In this document: positions 20,843-32,400 of the stretch, in pieces
Numbering within the stretch: position 1 is the stretch's first letter
How the letters are laid out: every line of letters starts with the position of its first letter
From: JADJLQ01 sp044227925
Lineage (GTDB): Bacteria; Bacteroidota; Bacteroidia; Chitinophagales; Saprospiraceae
Length of the DNA: 64,000 bases
NCBI GenBank assembly: GCA_044227925.1
Contig: JBGAVW010000005.1
Coordinates: 76,638 to 140,637 of the forward strand
Direction of reading: 5' to 3'
Position numbers and translations under genes: made by a program
The notes under the pieces: generated by a model
Seen by the model: only the letters and a program-made list of their open reading frames with translations
The model's database searches: none
What the model was told of the DNA's origin: nothing

Positions 20843-23800
20843 CTATCGTATCAAAGTAATAGTTCCATATTTTGCCTGAGCTTTGCCATCTGCTGTGGTG
20901 AAAGTCAATTTGTAACTATACACACCTTGCGGTGCGATTTGACCTTTGATTTTCCCATCCCAAACCAGTATTGAATTTGAAAGTGGTGGATTTTTGAGAT
21001 CGGCATACACATTGCCCCATCTGTCGAAAATGATGATTCGATTTATAGCGGTTATCTGTGGGGCAGGATATATTCGCAATTCTTTGTTTGATTCGATCGT
21101 ACTGGAAGGTGAAAAAATATTGGGTACAAATACATCTACGACAGGATCCACTATAATCCGGAGGGTGTCTCTTGCAACGCAACCATTATCATCTACAGCC
21201 TCTACGATGTATAAAGTAGATACCAAAGGCTGTGCAATGGGGTTGCGGCAATTAGTACACGATAAATAATTTGCAGTAATCCACTTAAAGCTGGTGAGGT
21301 TAAAATCTGCCGCAATATTGATTCTTACTGTATCACCTAGTTTTATCGTGCGGTCAGATCCAAGATTTATTTTTAAGCCGTTATTAATAGGGTTGAATGC
21401 TATGTTGGTGGTAAAGGTACAGGCATTGACCGATTTAATAATCAAGCCGAATGTATCTGATGGCAGGTTATTTAGTTTTAAAGGTAAGGAACCAATGAGG
21501 GTCGAGGTGGGATTGGTACTGAAAGCATAGCTGTATGGCCCTACTCCGCCTCTTACATTGGATATTATCACTGACCTGCCTCCGGAAGAAGAGCACCCTA
21601 CCGATTCCTGAGAGATGGTAGCCTGTACATTTTCTACCAAAACGGTGTAATACACTACGCTGTCGCATCCATTGGAGGCTTGATTGGGGTATCGCACAGA
21701 ATCCCGTGTATGGGTATCATTGAATGTAATTCCATCTATTACGATCGATTCGCCACTACATAAGGTATCTCTTACCTGCCGGCTTACAGGTGACAGCAAG
21801 TTAAGGTTTACATTCACTACGCTATCGCAGGCGGTGCTGGCCCTTCCGGTTAATCTCACGGTACCTGTCAAATTATTTTTATCAAATATCATGGTCCCCA
21901 CTGTGATTATATCATCAGGGCAAATACTGGCATTGAGATTAAATACTTTATCAGGTATGAACCGGATGTCTATAAATCGAATGGTATCACATAATCCAAT
22001 GATTGCAGATGGGATAGTATCGATGCCCCTGGGATTGGTAAATGTATAGTCTTTATTATTTATCCTTACCGTCTCCAAAGCACAAGCAGTGCGGCTGACC
22101 GTATCCCGAAATGGAGTACAATCACATTCCTTTGCAAAATCAAATTTTAATGTATCACAAGCATAAGAGTGACTAATCTCTACATGCCTCACCGATCCAA
22201 AAGGAATAGGGCCGGTCAAATAAAAAGAATCTTGTATGCTGCCCCCACCGGAAAGTATGGTCAAAGGGTCATTTGAATTAAGGTTGTTGATTTTTACTCT
22301 GTAAGAATACGTTTTAGTGCTAAAGTCACATACACTGGTAGTGTCGCCTTTAGTAATAAACTTTACTGCTTTAAAAGTAAATGTATTAGCATTGCTGATC
22401 AATTGCATTTTGCATCCATTGGCATCGAGTACGCTGTCGATGGTAATGGAATCACCAATAAGACCAAAAGAAGCAGATAAAGTAAATCGGTCAGCACTGA
22501 CAAATGGATATACCGAAGTCCGGCCTCCTGCAAATGAATAATAAATGGAAACCGGCTTATTTGGAGTGTTTAATTGCATATTGATGTTAAACTGTCGCTG
22601 GCTAGGTGGCGCACATTCTACTGGCTTAGTGTTGAGTATAGTAAGAGAGCCCATGCCCACTTTAAATACAGCGGTATCCATGTATAAACAAGAATCTTTT
22701 GTCAGAGTATACGTAATGATATGATCTCCCGGGCCGGCTAAAGATGGATAAAATAAGCCATTCTGAATTCCGGGACCGGACCATACTCTTGTAATTTTAT
22801 TGCTATCGGCGGGATTAAGCCCTATGGAAAATACAGTGAGAGGTTTTGGTCCATCACCACTGCAAAATGGTTTTTCATCCGCTATGGTTACCGTAATGGG
22901 ATCGCATTGCCTGGTCACACAAGTAAGTGATGCCGCTTTTCCGTTGGCACAAGGGGCTTCTGCTACTGGGGTTACTTTGATGCCTACACGAGTACCCAAA
23001 CTAAGATTACTGAATATCATTTGTTGTGGACTGCGTACTCCAAAAGGGCCTTGCAATAAGTCTATCTGATAGTCGGTAGCTCCTGGTGTTTTATCCCATT
23101 GAAAAACGATACTGTTCGCGGTCACCGCACAGTTAAGATTTTTTGTTTCATCCAAAGGTTTGATGACAGATGCAATATGAGAGATGCTATCGCCTATACA
23201 TCCATCGCCTTTGGCATATAAAGTAATTTTATATTGGCCGGTATCCAATTGTAAATTTTGATTTGGAGTATTGGATATGGATGGCCTGCCTGGTCCGGAT
23301 ATTTTCCAATTGTAAGTGGTTGTATTATTCTTCTTACCGGTGTGATTGATGTTTATGGGTGTGCCTACACAGGTGGCTTCCGGATTAATTGAAAACAGGG
23401 AAGTAATGCTATCCCTTACTGTGAATTGCACTGGCTGTTCTGCAGGACATACCGGGGAGGCCTGGTATGCATATAACTTTTGTGACACACGTATGATATC
23501 GCCTTCTTTATATGATTTACCGATACCACCAGCAGATTCATAATACAGTGGATTGGAGATATTCGCACCCAGTATCTGAGGCAGGACTATTTGTTCACAC
23601 TCTGTCACAGGAAATAGGGTATCTAAAATGGGCCTGGGGATAATAGTGATATTAAAAGTATCTTCGTCTGCACATAAGCGTTGATCTGGTCCACCCCAGC
23701 TATCCCGGATGTACATGGTCATACTCTGGGTGATTGCTTCACTCCCGTCTCCTTTCCACATCTTCCCTTGTGCATTTGACATCTCATAGTAGCGTTCTGT

Positions 23801-26800
23801 TGAAGTCAACGATTTTCCTAAAATTTTTGGCAATACAAATTCATCACATGAAGTTGTATCTCGCTGAGGTAACAGTACAGGAGTAGAAAATATCTCGGCA
23901 TTAAATATGGCCTGAGACTGGCAACCGATATCACCTCCGATGACAACATAGGTAGCGGATTTGGTAATTTGAGTACCGGGATCGAAAGGGTTACCAGTGA
24001 GATCTGGATTAAGATAATATTTTATAGAGCTTGAAGCAATCGAGGGTAGGCTAAGTGTATCACAGCTTTGAATGGTTTTATTCAATGGACTCAGATCGGG
24101 TCTGGACTTGATGGTGATATTAAAGGCTTTTTCATTAATACACCCTAAACTGTTCCAATCAAATGCTACCAACCTGGTAGACCTGGTGATCAATGTTCCG
24201 GGATACAGGTCTGTAGTTTCTTTCGGAAAGAAATCATCATGGTAGTGCTCTGTGCCCGAAAGCAGGTTTCCTTTTATTACCGGTAATCTAAACTCATCAC
24301 ATACAGTAGTATCCCTGATAAAATTTATTTGTGGACTGGGCTCTATTTCCAGTCTGAATGGTTTCTCACTGAAACATTGTGCATTACCGGTGTATTTATA
24401 AAATGGGGTGGTGGTCTTTATGTATTCACCGGGCAATTTAAATGTGCCGACTGCACCCGGCTGCAGATAATACCTGATATTAGTACCTACACTATCATCT
24501 GTGGGTAAGGGGAGTGAATCGCAACCTCTTTGAGAGATTTTGAGATCCAGATTGGGCGGAGCTGAAATGGTTAGATTTATGGTATCTGTATTAATGCATT
24601 TTTGCGAGACATCATAAATAAATAATTCGAGATTGGAATTGATTACATCACCTGGTTTGAACCGGGCTCCTTGCCCAAGTGGTTGCACAAAATAAAAAGT
24701 AGAGTCTTTTGAAAACTTTGATCCCTTGATTTCGGGGAGAGTGATGGTATTGCATTCTTTGAGATCGGTGTTTCCAGAATAGACAGGACCAGAATCAATG
24801 ACAAGTTTAAAAGTGTCTTCATCAAAACATTTTGAAAAAACAGGATTAATGGAATAATTAATATAAAAAGTCCCGGATGAAGAAATAGACTGTCCCCAGG
24901 CATATTTGTCACCTTGCCGGTTAGGAAGACTGTACATATCCGGTTTGAAAAAGTCCCAGTTGCCACGTTTAGGCAGGGAAAATGATTCATGGCAAAGTAT
25001 GGTGGTATCTTTTGGCTGATCAAGGTCTACATGAGTAGAGAATGGTATAATATAAGGTCGCTCAAATTTGCAATAGCCACTATCAAATGCATAAAGTATT
25101 CTAGTCTGATAAAGATTGTCAATTAGGACAGACATTAATGTATCCCCGGGTACATATTTTTTACCTTGTCCGTTTGAAGATGCATAATAGGCTTGATTTC
25201 CTGTGAGATTTACTCCGGTAAGTACAGGTAAATCTTTGAATACAGGTGAGCAAGGCTCCAGTACCGGCAGGGTATCTATATAAATTGCTTTTTTAATATA
25301 CGTTACACTGTCTTTCCCGATGCATCCACTGCTGTCAATAAACAGGTAAAGCGTAGTAGTATTATTGATTTCATTATTCGAATTGAAAGTTTGGCCCATA
25401 CCATCCCTTTGTGTATTATAAGTCACGGATAATGTTGGGTGAGCAGGTAATTTGAACGAATTGGTACAAAACGAATCATTATGAAATATTGATTTTGGAA
25501 TTATTACCGGAGGAGGTGGTAATAATTTAAAAGTGTCTTCATCAAAGCATTTAGAAAAATTTGCATATACATAGTACGTACCGGGGTTGACTATACTGCT
25601 GCCCCATGGGAATAAGGTTCCTCCTTTATTTGGCTGTGTATAAATAGCAGGTTTGAAAAAGCCCAGATTAGACCTATCCGGTAATTTGAATCCCTGACTG
25701 CATTGTGCCATAGTATCTGATACAGGATCGATTTCTACGATGCTGAAGAACGGTATGATTACGGGAACCTCACTTACGCATTTGCCCGTACCGTAAGTGG
25801 TACTATCATACATATATAGTATTTTAGAATCGTATAGATAGTTTCTTTTGAATGCCATTACAGTATCACCGGGTACATATTTTTTCCCTTTGCCTCCTTT
25901 TTCGGCATAGAAAGCCTGGTTGCCTGTGAGGTTTACACCAGTGATGACTGGTAAAGCATTAAATACAGGAGAGCATGGTTCATCTATTGGTTTGGGATCA
26001 ATAAATATCGGTTTCCTGGTATAGCTTACACTATCTGCCGTTTTACATCCGCTGCTGTCAACAGTGACATAAAGTTTATAGGATGCAATAATGTCACTTC
26101 CCATTGGGAAATTGATACCTGCACCATCTATGCGCGTATTGTAGTTGAGGGGTAATCTGTACGAAGGCAACTTTAAGGTAGTACAAAAAGTATCTGACTT
26201 AATAAGGCCTTTGGGGATTAAAGGCAGTATGGGAGCCTTAATTTGGAATGTATCTTCGCTTATACATTTGTCGAAAAAAGTATTGACATAAATGGCAGTA
26301 CTTGTATCCAATTTAGTGCCAACAGGTAATGTAACTCCGTTTCTTTTTGATAAAGTAAAATAGAGTGCATTGGTAAGGTCACCGGTACCTGAGATAGTAG
26401 GGAGTGTAAAACTCGCCCCGCAAGCCAAATTAACATCTGGTAGTTTATTAATCTTGGGTGCTGGCTTGAAAATAATGGTAACAAATTTTTCTGAAGTGCA
26501 AGTAGATGATGCGTCGCTATCGAATGCTCTCCACACGACTGTGTCTATTTGATTAGGCTTGTTGGATACAAGTGAGTCGATACCAAATAGTGTACCAGCT
26601 CCTCCAAATGAATATGGAAAATATTTAGGGTTGTTCAAATTTGTACCTGTAATTTTAGGAAGTATATAATACCCACATACTGTAACGGTTCTTTGAATAC
26701 TATCATCAATTTTAGGACTAGGCTGTATTCGTACATCATATACTTTTTCTCTCACTGTACCAGCAGAATCGCAATTGGAAAAATCTGAGGCGTACAATTT

Positions 26801-27625
26801 GATTGCCTGATTGATTACATCCCCTGCTTTGTATTTAGTACCTGCTCTATTGGGTAAAGTAAAATAAAATGCATTTCCTGTCACTCTGTCGGATATAACC
26901 GGAAGGGTATCACCTATTGATGAACATCTGAATAGGGACTGGCTAGATATAGTGATTTTAGGAGTATCGCAGGGTAGGGAAATAGGAACACAACCAATAT
27001 CTGGCGTTGTGTAATTGACGATATTATTGTCAATTAATATATGATATCCCCTTTGATCTATTGCCTTGTTACAATCATATTCAAACTCCTGAATGACATT
27101 ACCAAAAATTGTCCTTATTGTTCTGGGAGTAGGGAAATTGCATCCGAGTCTGTTATTGAAAACAGCGATTGGCCCAGTTCGAGTAGAAACCAAAACAAAT
27201 ATTGGCGACCTACCACATAAAGCATTTTGATTTGAGTTAAGTGCATCAACATTAACTCCGTTATTTGTAAATGCTAAAACTGTGCTATTGGGAGGGATTA
27301 TTCCGTTATACGGTGGTTTGAATGGATCGATAAAAACATTTTGACAAGGCTTAGCTTTTGCATTCAAAAAATTTAAAACAGAACTAGAAGGAGCTTTAAA
27401 ATTTGAAACAACAACTGAATTTGATGCATTAAAAACATTGATTGACAGGGTATTAGAATCAAGATTAAAACTCTTGTTCCCTGTTAAAAATTCGAAAAAT
27501 TCATTTGGGGCATCAACGGCCCCACATGCATCAATTTGAATTTTTACCACCCTAGGATCTTGCCCATATAAACCCCTATTAAGCCCAAGCAAGAGCACCA
27601 AGAACACCTGTATATATATCTTCAT
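20843..27625 (-). CDS. Giant repetitive surface protein with T9SS type-B (CHU_C) sorting domain
   Basis: A 2,260-residue secreted protein. After a signal peptide (MKIYIQVFLVLLLGLNRGLYG) comes a domain of about 190 residues beginning KIQIDACGAVDAPNEFFEF. A long array of about 70-110-residue repeats follows, with the skeleton C-x-x-F/L-x-L-P-x-I-x-G ... YY/F ... G-x-G-x-x-Y/F-x-x-G-D ... C-x-x-x-x-x-F. More divergent domains include a PKD-like segment (GTPININHTG) and a fibronectin-III-like one (FQWDKTPGATDYQIDLL). The C-terminus (VFVPNIFSPS ... IFDRWGNVYAD ... WDGKIKGQIAPQGVYSYKL) is the gliding-motility-associated type-B sorting domain, so export should be through T9SS. Repeated cysteine pairs suggest disulphides. 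The function is unknown; adhesion or matrix roles are common for such proteins. Confidence 0.85.
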   Translation of the reverse strand: MKIYIQVFLVLLLGLNRGLYGQDPRVVKIQIDACGAVDAPNEFFEFLTGNKSFNLDSNTLSINVFNASNSVVVSNFKAPSSSVLNFLNAKAKPCQNVFIDPFKPPYNGIIPPNSTVLAFTNNGVNVDALNSNQNALCGRSPIFVLVSTRTGPIAVFNNRLGCNFPTPRTIRTIFGNVIQEFEYDCNKAIDQRGYHILIDNNIVNYTTPDIGCVPISLPCDTPKITISSQSLFRCSSIGDTLPVISDRVTGNAFYFTLPNRAGTKYKAGDVINQAIKLYASDFSNCDSAGTVREKVYDVRIQPSPKIDDSIQRTVTVCGYYILPKITGTNLNNPKYFPYSFGGAGTLFGIDSLVSNKPNQIDTVVWRAFDSDASSTCTSEKFVTIIFKPAPKINKLPDVNLACGASFTLPTISGTGDLTNALYFTLSKRNGVTLPVGTKLDTSTAIYVNTFFDKCISEDTFQIKAPILPLIPKGLIKSDTFCTTLKLPSYRLPLNYNTRIDGAGINFPMGSDIIASYKLYVTVDSSGCKTADSVSYTRKPIFIDPKPIDEPCSPVFNALPVITGVNLTGNQAFYAEKGGKGKKYVPGDTVMAFKRNYLYDSKILYMYDSTTYGTGKCVSEVPVIIPFFSIVEIDPVSDTMAQCSQGFKLPDRSNLGFFKPAIYTQPNKGGTLFPWGSSIVNPGTYYVYANFSKCFDEDTFKLLPPPPVIIPKSIFHNDSFCTNSFKLPAHPTLSVTYNTQRDGMGQTFNSNNEINNTTTLYLFIDSSGCIGKDSVTYIKKAIYIDTLPVLEPCSPVFKDLPVLTGVNLTGNQAYYASSNGQGKKYVPGDTLMSVLIDNLYQTRILYAFDSGYCKFERPYIIPFSTHVDLDQPKDTTILCHESFSLPKRGNWDFFKPDMYSLPNRQGDKYAWGQSISSSGTFYINYSINPVFSKCFDEDTFKLVIDSGPVYSGNTDLKECNTITLPEIKGSKFSKDSTFYFVQPLGQGARFKPGDVINSNLELFIYDVSQKCINTDTINLTISAPPNLDLKISQRGCDSLPLPTDDSVGTNIRYYLQPGAVGTFKLPGEYIKTTTPFYKYTGNAQCFSEKPFRLEIEPSPQINFIRDTTVCDEFRLPVIKGNLLSGTEHYHDDFFPKETTDLYPGTLITRSTRLVAFDWNSLGCINEKAFNITIKSRPDLSPLNKTIQSCDTLSLPSIASSSIKYYLNPDLTGNPFDPGTQITKSATYVVIGGDIGCQSQAIFNAEIFSTPVLLPQRDTTSCDEFVLPKILGKSLTSTERYYEMSNAQGKMWKGDGSEAITQSMTMYIRDSWGGPDQRLCADEDTFNITIIPRPILDTLFPVTECEQIVLPQILGANISNPLYYESAGGIGKSYKEGDIIRVSQKLYAYQASPVCPAEQPVQFTVRDSITSLFSINPEATCVGTPININHTGKKNNTTTYNWKISGPGRPSISNTPNQNLQLDTGQYKITLYAKGDGCIGDSISHIASVIKPLDETKNLNCAVTANSIVFQWDKTPGATDYQIDLLQGPFGVRSPQQMIFSNLSLGTRVGIKVTPVAEAPCANGKAASLTCVTRQCDPITVTIADEKPFCSGDGPKPLTVFSIGLNPADSNKITRVWSGPGIQNGLFYPSLAGPGDHIITYTLTKDSCLYMDTAVFKVGMGSLTILNTKPVECAPPSQRQFNINMQLNTPNKPVSIYYSFAGGRTSVYPFVSADRFTLSASFGLIGDSITIDSVLDANGCKMQLISNANTFTFKAVKFITKGDTTSVCDFSTKTYSYRVKINNLNSNDPLTILSGGGSIQDSFYLTGPIPFGSVRHVEISHSYACDTLKFDFAKECDCTPFRDTVSRTACALETVRINNKDYTFTNPRGIDTIPSAIIGLCDTIRFIDIRFIPDKVFNLNASICPDDIITVGTMIFDKNNLTGTVRLTGRASTACDSVVNVNLNLLSPVSRQVRDTLCSGESIVIDGITFNDTHTRDSVRYPNQASNGCDSVVYYTVLVENVQATISQESVGCSSSGGRSVIISNVRGGVGPYSYAFSTNPTSTLIGSLPLKLNNLPSDTFGLIIKSVNACTFTTNIAFNPINNGLKINLGSDRTIKLGDTVRINIAADFNLTSFKWITANYLSCTNCRNPIAQPLVSTLYIVEAVDDNGCVARDTLRIIVDPVVDVFVPNIFSPSSTIESNKELRIYPAPQITAINRIIIFDRWGNVYADLKNPPLSNSILVWDGKIKGQIAPQGVYSYKLTFTTADGKAQAKYGTITLIR

Positions 27626-27805
27626 GAAAATCTAGGGCTTAAAAATATTCATATTATTGCATATCATCATATTTCCTTTTTTCAATATTTAACAATTATC
27701 AGGCATGAATACTTAAACGTTGAAACTGAGCAATTAATGATGCCATTTGTACAATTTAGTTAAATCTGAATATTTCAGGTCGTAATTATTTCAATACCAA
27801 TTTAC

Positions 27806-27813
27806 TACATTTG
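27806..27813 (+). promoter_or_regulatory. -7 box before lysS
   Basis: TACATTTG is an exact TAnnTTTG match, 19 bases before the lysS ATG. No clear TTTG lies 17-19 bases upstream. Confidence 0.45.
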
Positions 27814-27832
27814 TGCAGCCAGATATATATAA

Positions 27833-29335
27833 ATGTCTTTAATATTGACCGAACAAGAACAAATCCGTCGCCAGACCTTGGCAGAAATCCGCCAGTCGGG
27901 CATTGATCCTTACCCGGCTGCAGCTTTTGATCTCAGCCATTATTCAGTAGATATTCTTAGCCAATTTGAGCAAAATCCGGATGCCATCCTGAATGTGTCC
28001 GTTGCCGGACGCATAATGATGAAAAGATCTATGGGCAAGGCAGCTTTTGCAGAACTCATGGACACTAAGGGCCGCATTCAGATTTACCTCAAAAAAGATG
28101 AGTTAGCTGAAGTATATGACCCCCTTTTTACCAAGATGATTGACCTGGGTGATTTTGTAGGGGTTACAGGATATGTGTTTAGGACAAAGATGGGGGAGAT
28201 CACCATTCATGTAAAAACATTTCAACTCCTGTCCAAGTCCCTCAAGCCACTCCCCGTGGTAAAAACGGATGCCGAAGGCCAGGTGCATGATGCATTTGTA
28301 GATCCTGAACTGCGGTACCGTATGCGATACGTGGATCTGTTGGTGAATACTCATGTAAAAGATATTTTTATCAAACGATCCAAACTGGTGAGCACCATGC
28401 GTTCATTTTTTAATTCAAAAGGATGGATGGAAGTGGAGACTCCGGTATTGCAATCCATACATGGAGGGGCAGCAGCCAGACCGTTTAGTACCCATCACAA
28501 TACATTGGATATTCCTTTGTTTTTACGCATAGCTAATGAACTCTACCTTAAGAGGTTGATAGTCGGTGGATTTGAAGGAGTATACGAGATAGGGAAAATG
28601 TTTCGCAATGAAGGTATGGATCGGACTCACAATCCGGAATTTACCATGATGGAGATCTATGTAGCCTATAAAGACTACCTCTGGATGATGGAAATGGTGG
28701 AGAGCCTCATCGAAAAAATTTGCCTGGAATTGCACGGAACTACTGAAATAAAATTCGGCGAGCACATATTGAGCTTCAAAGGCCCCTTTAGAAGGTTGAG
28801 CATGCATGATTCTATCAAAGAATATACCGGTGTAGATATTGCCCCTATGAATGAAACCGAACTCCGAAACCAGTGCAAAGAATGGCATATCCAGGTAGAT
28901 GCAACCATGGGTATCGGAAAACTCACAGATGAAATATTTGGTGCAAAAGTAGAGCACCATCTCATCCAACCTACGTACATAATAGATCACCCAATGGAAA
29001 TGTCGCCCCTGGCAAAAAAGCACCGATCCAAACCGGGATTGGTAGAAAGATTCGAACTGTTTGTATGTGGTAAAGAAATAGCTAATGCGTACTCAGAATT
29101 AAATGATCCGATAGACCAAAGGGAAAGGTTTGTAGATCAATTAAAACTTGCTGACAGGGGAGATGAAGAAGCAATGGCCCTGGATGAAGATTTTTTACGA
29201 TCACTAGAGTATGGAATGCCCCCTACCTCCGGATTAGGTATAGGCATAGACAGGCTGGTAATGCTCATGACAAACCAGGCTTCTATACAGGAAGTTTTAT
29301 TTTTCCCGCAAATGAAACCAGAAAAACAGGCCTGA
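27833..29335 (+). CDS. lysS: Lysyl-tRNA synthetase, class II
   Basis: A 500-residue class II synthetase that charges tRNA-Lys. The N-terminal OB-fold anticodon domain (about residues 55-150, VAGRIMMKRSMGKAAF) is followed by the class II catalytic core. Motif 1 lies around GWMEVETPVLQ, motif 2 is FRNEGMDRTHNPEFTMMEIY and motif 3 is GLGIGIDRLVMLM. The length matches bacterial LysRS. It is divergently arranged with the giant protein gene, with a 207-base AT-rich gap containing a TACATTTG box before lysS. Confidence 0.96.
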   Translation: MSLILTEQEQIRRQTLAEIRQSGIDPYPAAAFDLSHYSVDILSQFEQNPDAILNVSVAGRIMMKRSMGKAAFAELMDTKGRIQIYLKKDELAEVYDPLFTKMIDLGDFVGVTGYVFRTKMGEITIHVKTFQLLSKSLKPLPVVKTDAEGQVHDAFVDPELRYRMRYVDLLVNTHVKDIFIKRSKLVSTMRSFFNSKGWMEVETPVLQSIHGGAAARPFSTHHNTLDIPLFLRIANELYLKRLIVGGFEGVYEIGKMFRNEGMDRTHNPEFTMMEIYVAYKDYLWMMEMVESLIEKICLELHGTTEIKFGEHILSFKGPFRRLSMHDSIKEYTGVDIAPMNETELRNQCKEWHIQVDATMGIGKLTDEIFGAKVEHHLIQPTYIIDHPMEMSPLAKKHRSKPGLVERFELFVCGKEIANAYSELNDPIDQRERFVDQLKLADRGDEEAMALDEDFLRSLEYGMPPTSGLGIGIDRLVMLMTNQASIQEVLFFPQMKPEKQA

Positions 29336-29488
29336 AAGCTATAAAAATAGAAATGAATTTTATACTTTGCAGCCAATCAGAACAATAATCGAACGTATAG
29401 TGAATAACGCCTGAAAAACCAATAACCGACTGAGAAAGAGGTAGTAAGATTATTAAATTTAAAGATTTAAGAAGTGAAGTGTACTAAA

Positions 29489-32400
29489 ATGAAATGGTTA
29501 AAGCTAGGATCTTTATGCTTTACCTTGATGTGCATCACTTTGGCATACAGCCAGAGTCCCGTAAAATTATTTACTGTAGACAGGGCACAAGAACTGAATT
29601 GGAGAGCCTTACGGTCCAAAACCAATGTAAGAGTATTTAATTATGATGCCACAACGTATGCTGCAATAAAAGCAGAAAGACCCGCTTTACTCAATTTGAT
29701 TGTGCCTGCACTCGATGGAAATGAACAGGAATTAGAACTTATAGAAAATAATGTATTTAGTCCGGGATTTAAACTTACCAATGAAAAAGGAGAAGAAGTA
29801 CCCTATACTCCCGGCTTGTTTTATAAAGGGAAAATAAAAGGCGATGATAAATCTTTTGTAACGATTAGTTTATTTGATAATGAGGTAATGGGAATAATCG
29901 CCCGTGAAAATCTGAGTCAGCAAGTAATAGGCAAAAGTAATGCATTGCGTAGCAATAGCTTTATGTTGGTGGATCAGGCCGATATGGATAATCCGGGTTT
30001 CACATGCCTTACTGAGGAATTACCTCAATGGCCCAACCAGGTAAAAGTGATCAATGAGGGGCTGCGCAGTTCATTTGCTAAATGTGTGGATGTTTTCTTT
30101 GAAATAGGTAACAGTATCTATACTTTTAAAGGCAATAGTGTAACCGGAGCAGCGGATTTCGTTTCCGGACTTTTCAATGGAACATCTTCGATCTATTCAA
30201 ATGAGAGCATATCAACGAGCATTTCTCAAATGAGAGTTTGGACAGCTGTCGAACCGTACTCAGGATTAGGCTTCAGCAGTTCAATAGGTAATTTTAATGG
30301 AGATTTGGCACATTATGTAAAGATGGCTACAGGTAGCGGGGCATCCGGTGTCGCTTATTTGCCTGGCCTTTGTGGTTCAAGTTATGCATATAGCGAATTA
30401 TTCACTACAGGTGCGTCGTATCCGTCTTATTCCTGGAATGTAAATGTAATCACTCACGAAATGGGTCACAATCTTGGATCACCTCATACCCAATCATGCT
30501 CATGGCCGGGTGGCGCAATAGATGGATGTTATGATCCGGAAGGCTCGTGTGCCAAAGGACCAATACCTGCAGCAGGTAAGGGAACCATAATGTCGTATTG
30601 TCATCTTACTAGTGTAGGAATAAATTTTGCGAATGGCTTTGGACCTTTGCCAGGAGCTAAAATCAGGGATGTTGTGAACAGTGCAGGCTGTATTTCGGAT
30701 TGTAGCGGCGATGGTGGGACCATTACAGGAGGTGGTACTACTCCGCCACCCCCCCCTCCAACTTCGTCTGCAGATTTGCGGGTAAATTCGATATCGTGTA
30801 ATCCGTCTTCAATTACTGCGGTTACCCAAACTTTTACATTAAGTTATTCTATAGCTAATGGAGGCACGGCTACAGCTGGGGCATCTACAGCCAGATCCTA
30901 TTTTTCATTGAATACTACAGTATCCAATGATGATCAGAATTTGGGCGACGCAAGTATACCTTCACTTTCCACTACTGCGATAGCCACAGGATCCTTGAAT
31001 CTCCAAATGGCAAATAACGCAACGAGTGGAACCTATTATTTAATAGTATGTGCAGACATTAATAATGGGGTTGCCGAGTCAAATGAAACAAATAATTGCA
31101 GTGTTACCACTATTACGTTGACCTTACCGGGCTCTAATCCACCACCACCGCCACCTCCCCCTGCTCCTACTTTTCCTGATTTAGCGTTAGAAATTTCTTC
31201 TTCCATACCGAATAGTGTTTCACCGGGGATTCAGATTCCACTTTCAGGTACGATTACCAATATTGGGAATGGCACGGCATCCGCATCTGTTTTACAGGCC
31301 GTATTGTCTACGGATAATTCGATTTCAGCAGGTGATATTGGATTATATCAGAGCAATATCACAGCACTCTCTCCGGGTGCCAAGTCTGTATTGGGAGGGA
31401 CTATGATTCTTCCTTCATCATTGACAGCAAGCAATTATTATCTGATTATTTGCGCCGATGCAGAAGGCAGTGTAATTGAGTCCAGTGAGAATAATAATTG
31501 TACTTCATACGTGTTGAATGTAAATATTCCAAAACCTGAACTGAATATTATTGGTTTAAAATTGTCTCAAAATCCAGTCCCCGTAAATACTCCTTTTGCG
31601 GTAAATTTCACTACCAGTAATTCAGGGTCAGATCAGGCTGATCTCAGTACTACAGGGGTTTATTTATCTACCAATGCCACACTGGATAATAGTGATCCAT
31701 TGCTGGGCTCGGTTAATTTGCCATCCCTGCCTGCAACTGCTAACCGGGCTGATCAACTAAATATTAATACAAAAATAAATCCTGGAAATTATTTCATCAT
31801 TGTATGCGCTGATTCCCGAAGCCAGATCGCTGAAACGAATGAAACAAATAATTGCAGCAGTATAGCATTGACAGTGACTAATCCATTGCCTGATCTTGTA
31901 ATTGAATCAATAGATTACCCGACACAGCTGTACATAGGCGAAGGCAGCATGTATTCAATTAATATTAAAATTAAGAACTCAGGTGCTAAAAAATCGGAGC
32001 CAACCAGCGGTTATTTAAAATTAGGCCCTAATGCCAATGAAAGCGGATCGGCCTTGCTGGCAGCATTCAATATTCCGGCTTTGGAAATAAATCAATCCTA
32101 CGACACAACAGTACTGTACGGCGGTCAGTTTGAAACCGTAACGGGCAATAAATTTTTTATAACCTGTGTAGATCAGGTAAATAAAATTACGGAATCAAAT
32201 GAAAATAATAATTGCAGGGTAGATGGTACATCGGTGATAGTGCCTGTGGCAGATTTGTATAATATCACCGCAGTATCATACAATGAATCCTTCGGGCGAG
32301 GGGGTAAAATAAAAGTACCATTTAAAATGACCAACATCGGCACTAAAAAATCCGATACGATGGTTGTGGAATATTATTTGTCTACAAAAGCAATGCTTAA

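Noticed and set aside
20796..20843. GGGGT/ACCCC pair between the DUF4056 gene and the giant protein gene as a terminator
   Set aside because: The stem is only about 5 bp, with no T run on either strand.
28523..29023. 166-codon open frame antisense to lysS
   Set aside because: It is a shadow of the strongly conserved lysS frame, with no promoter or homology.
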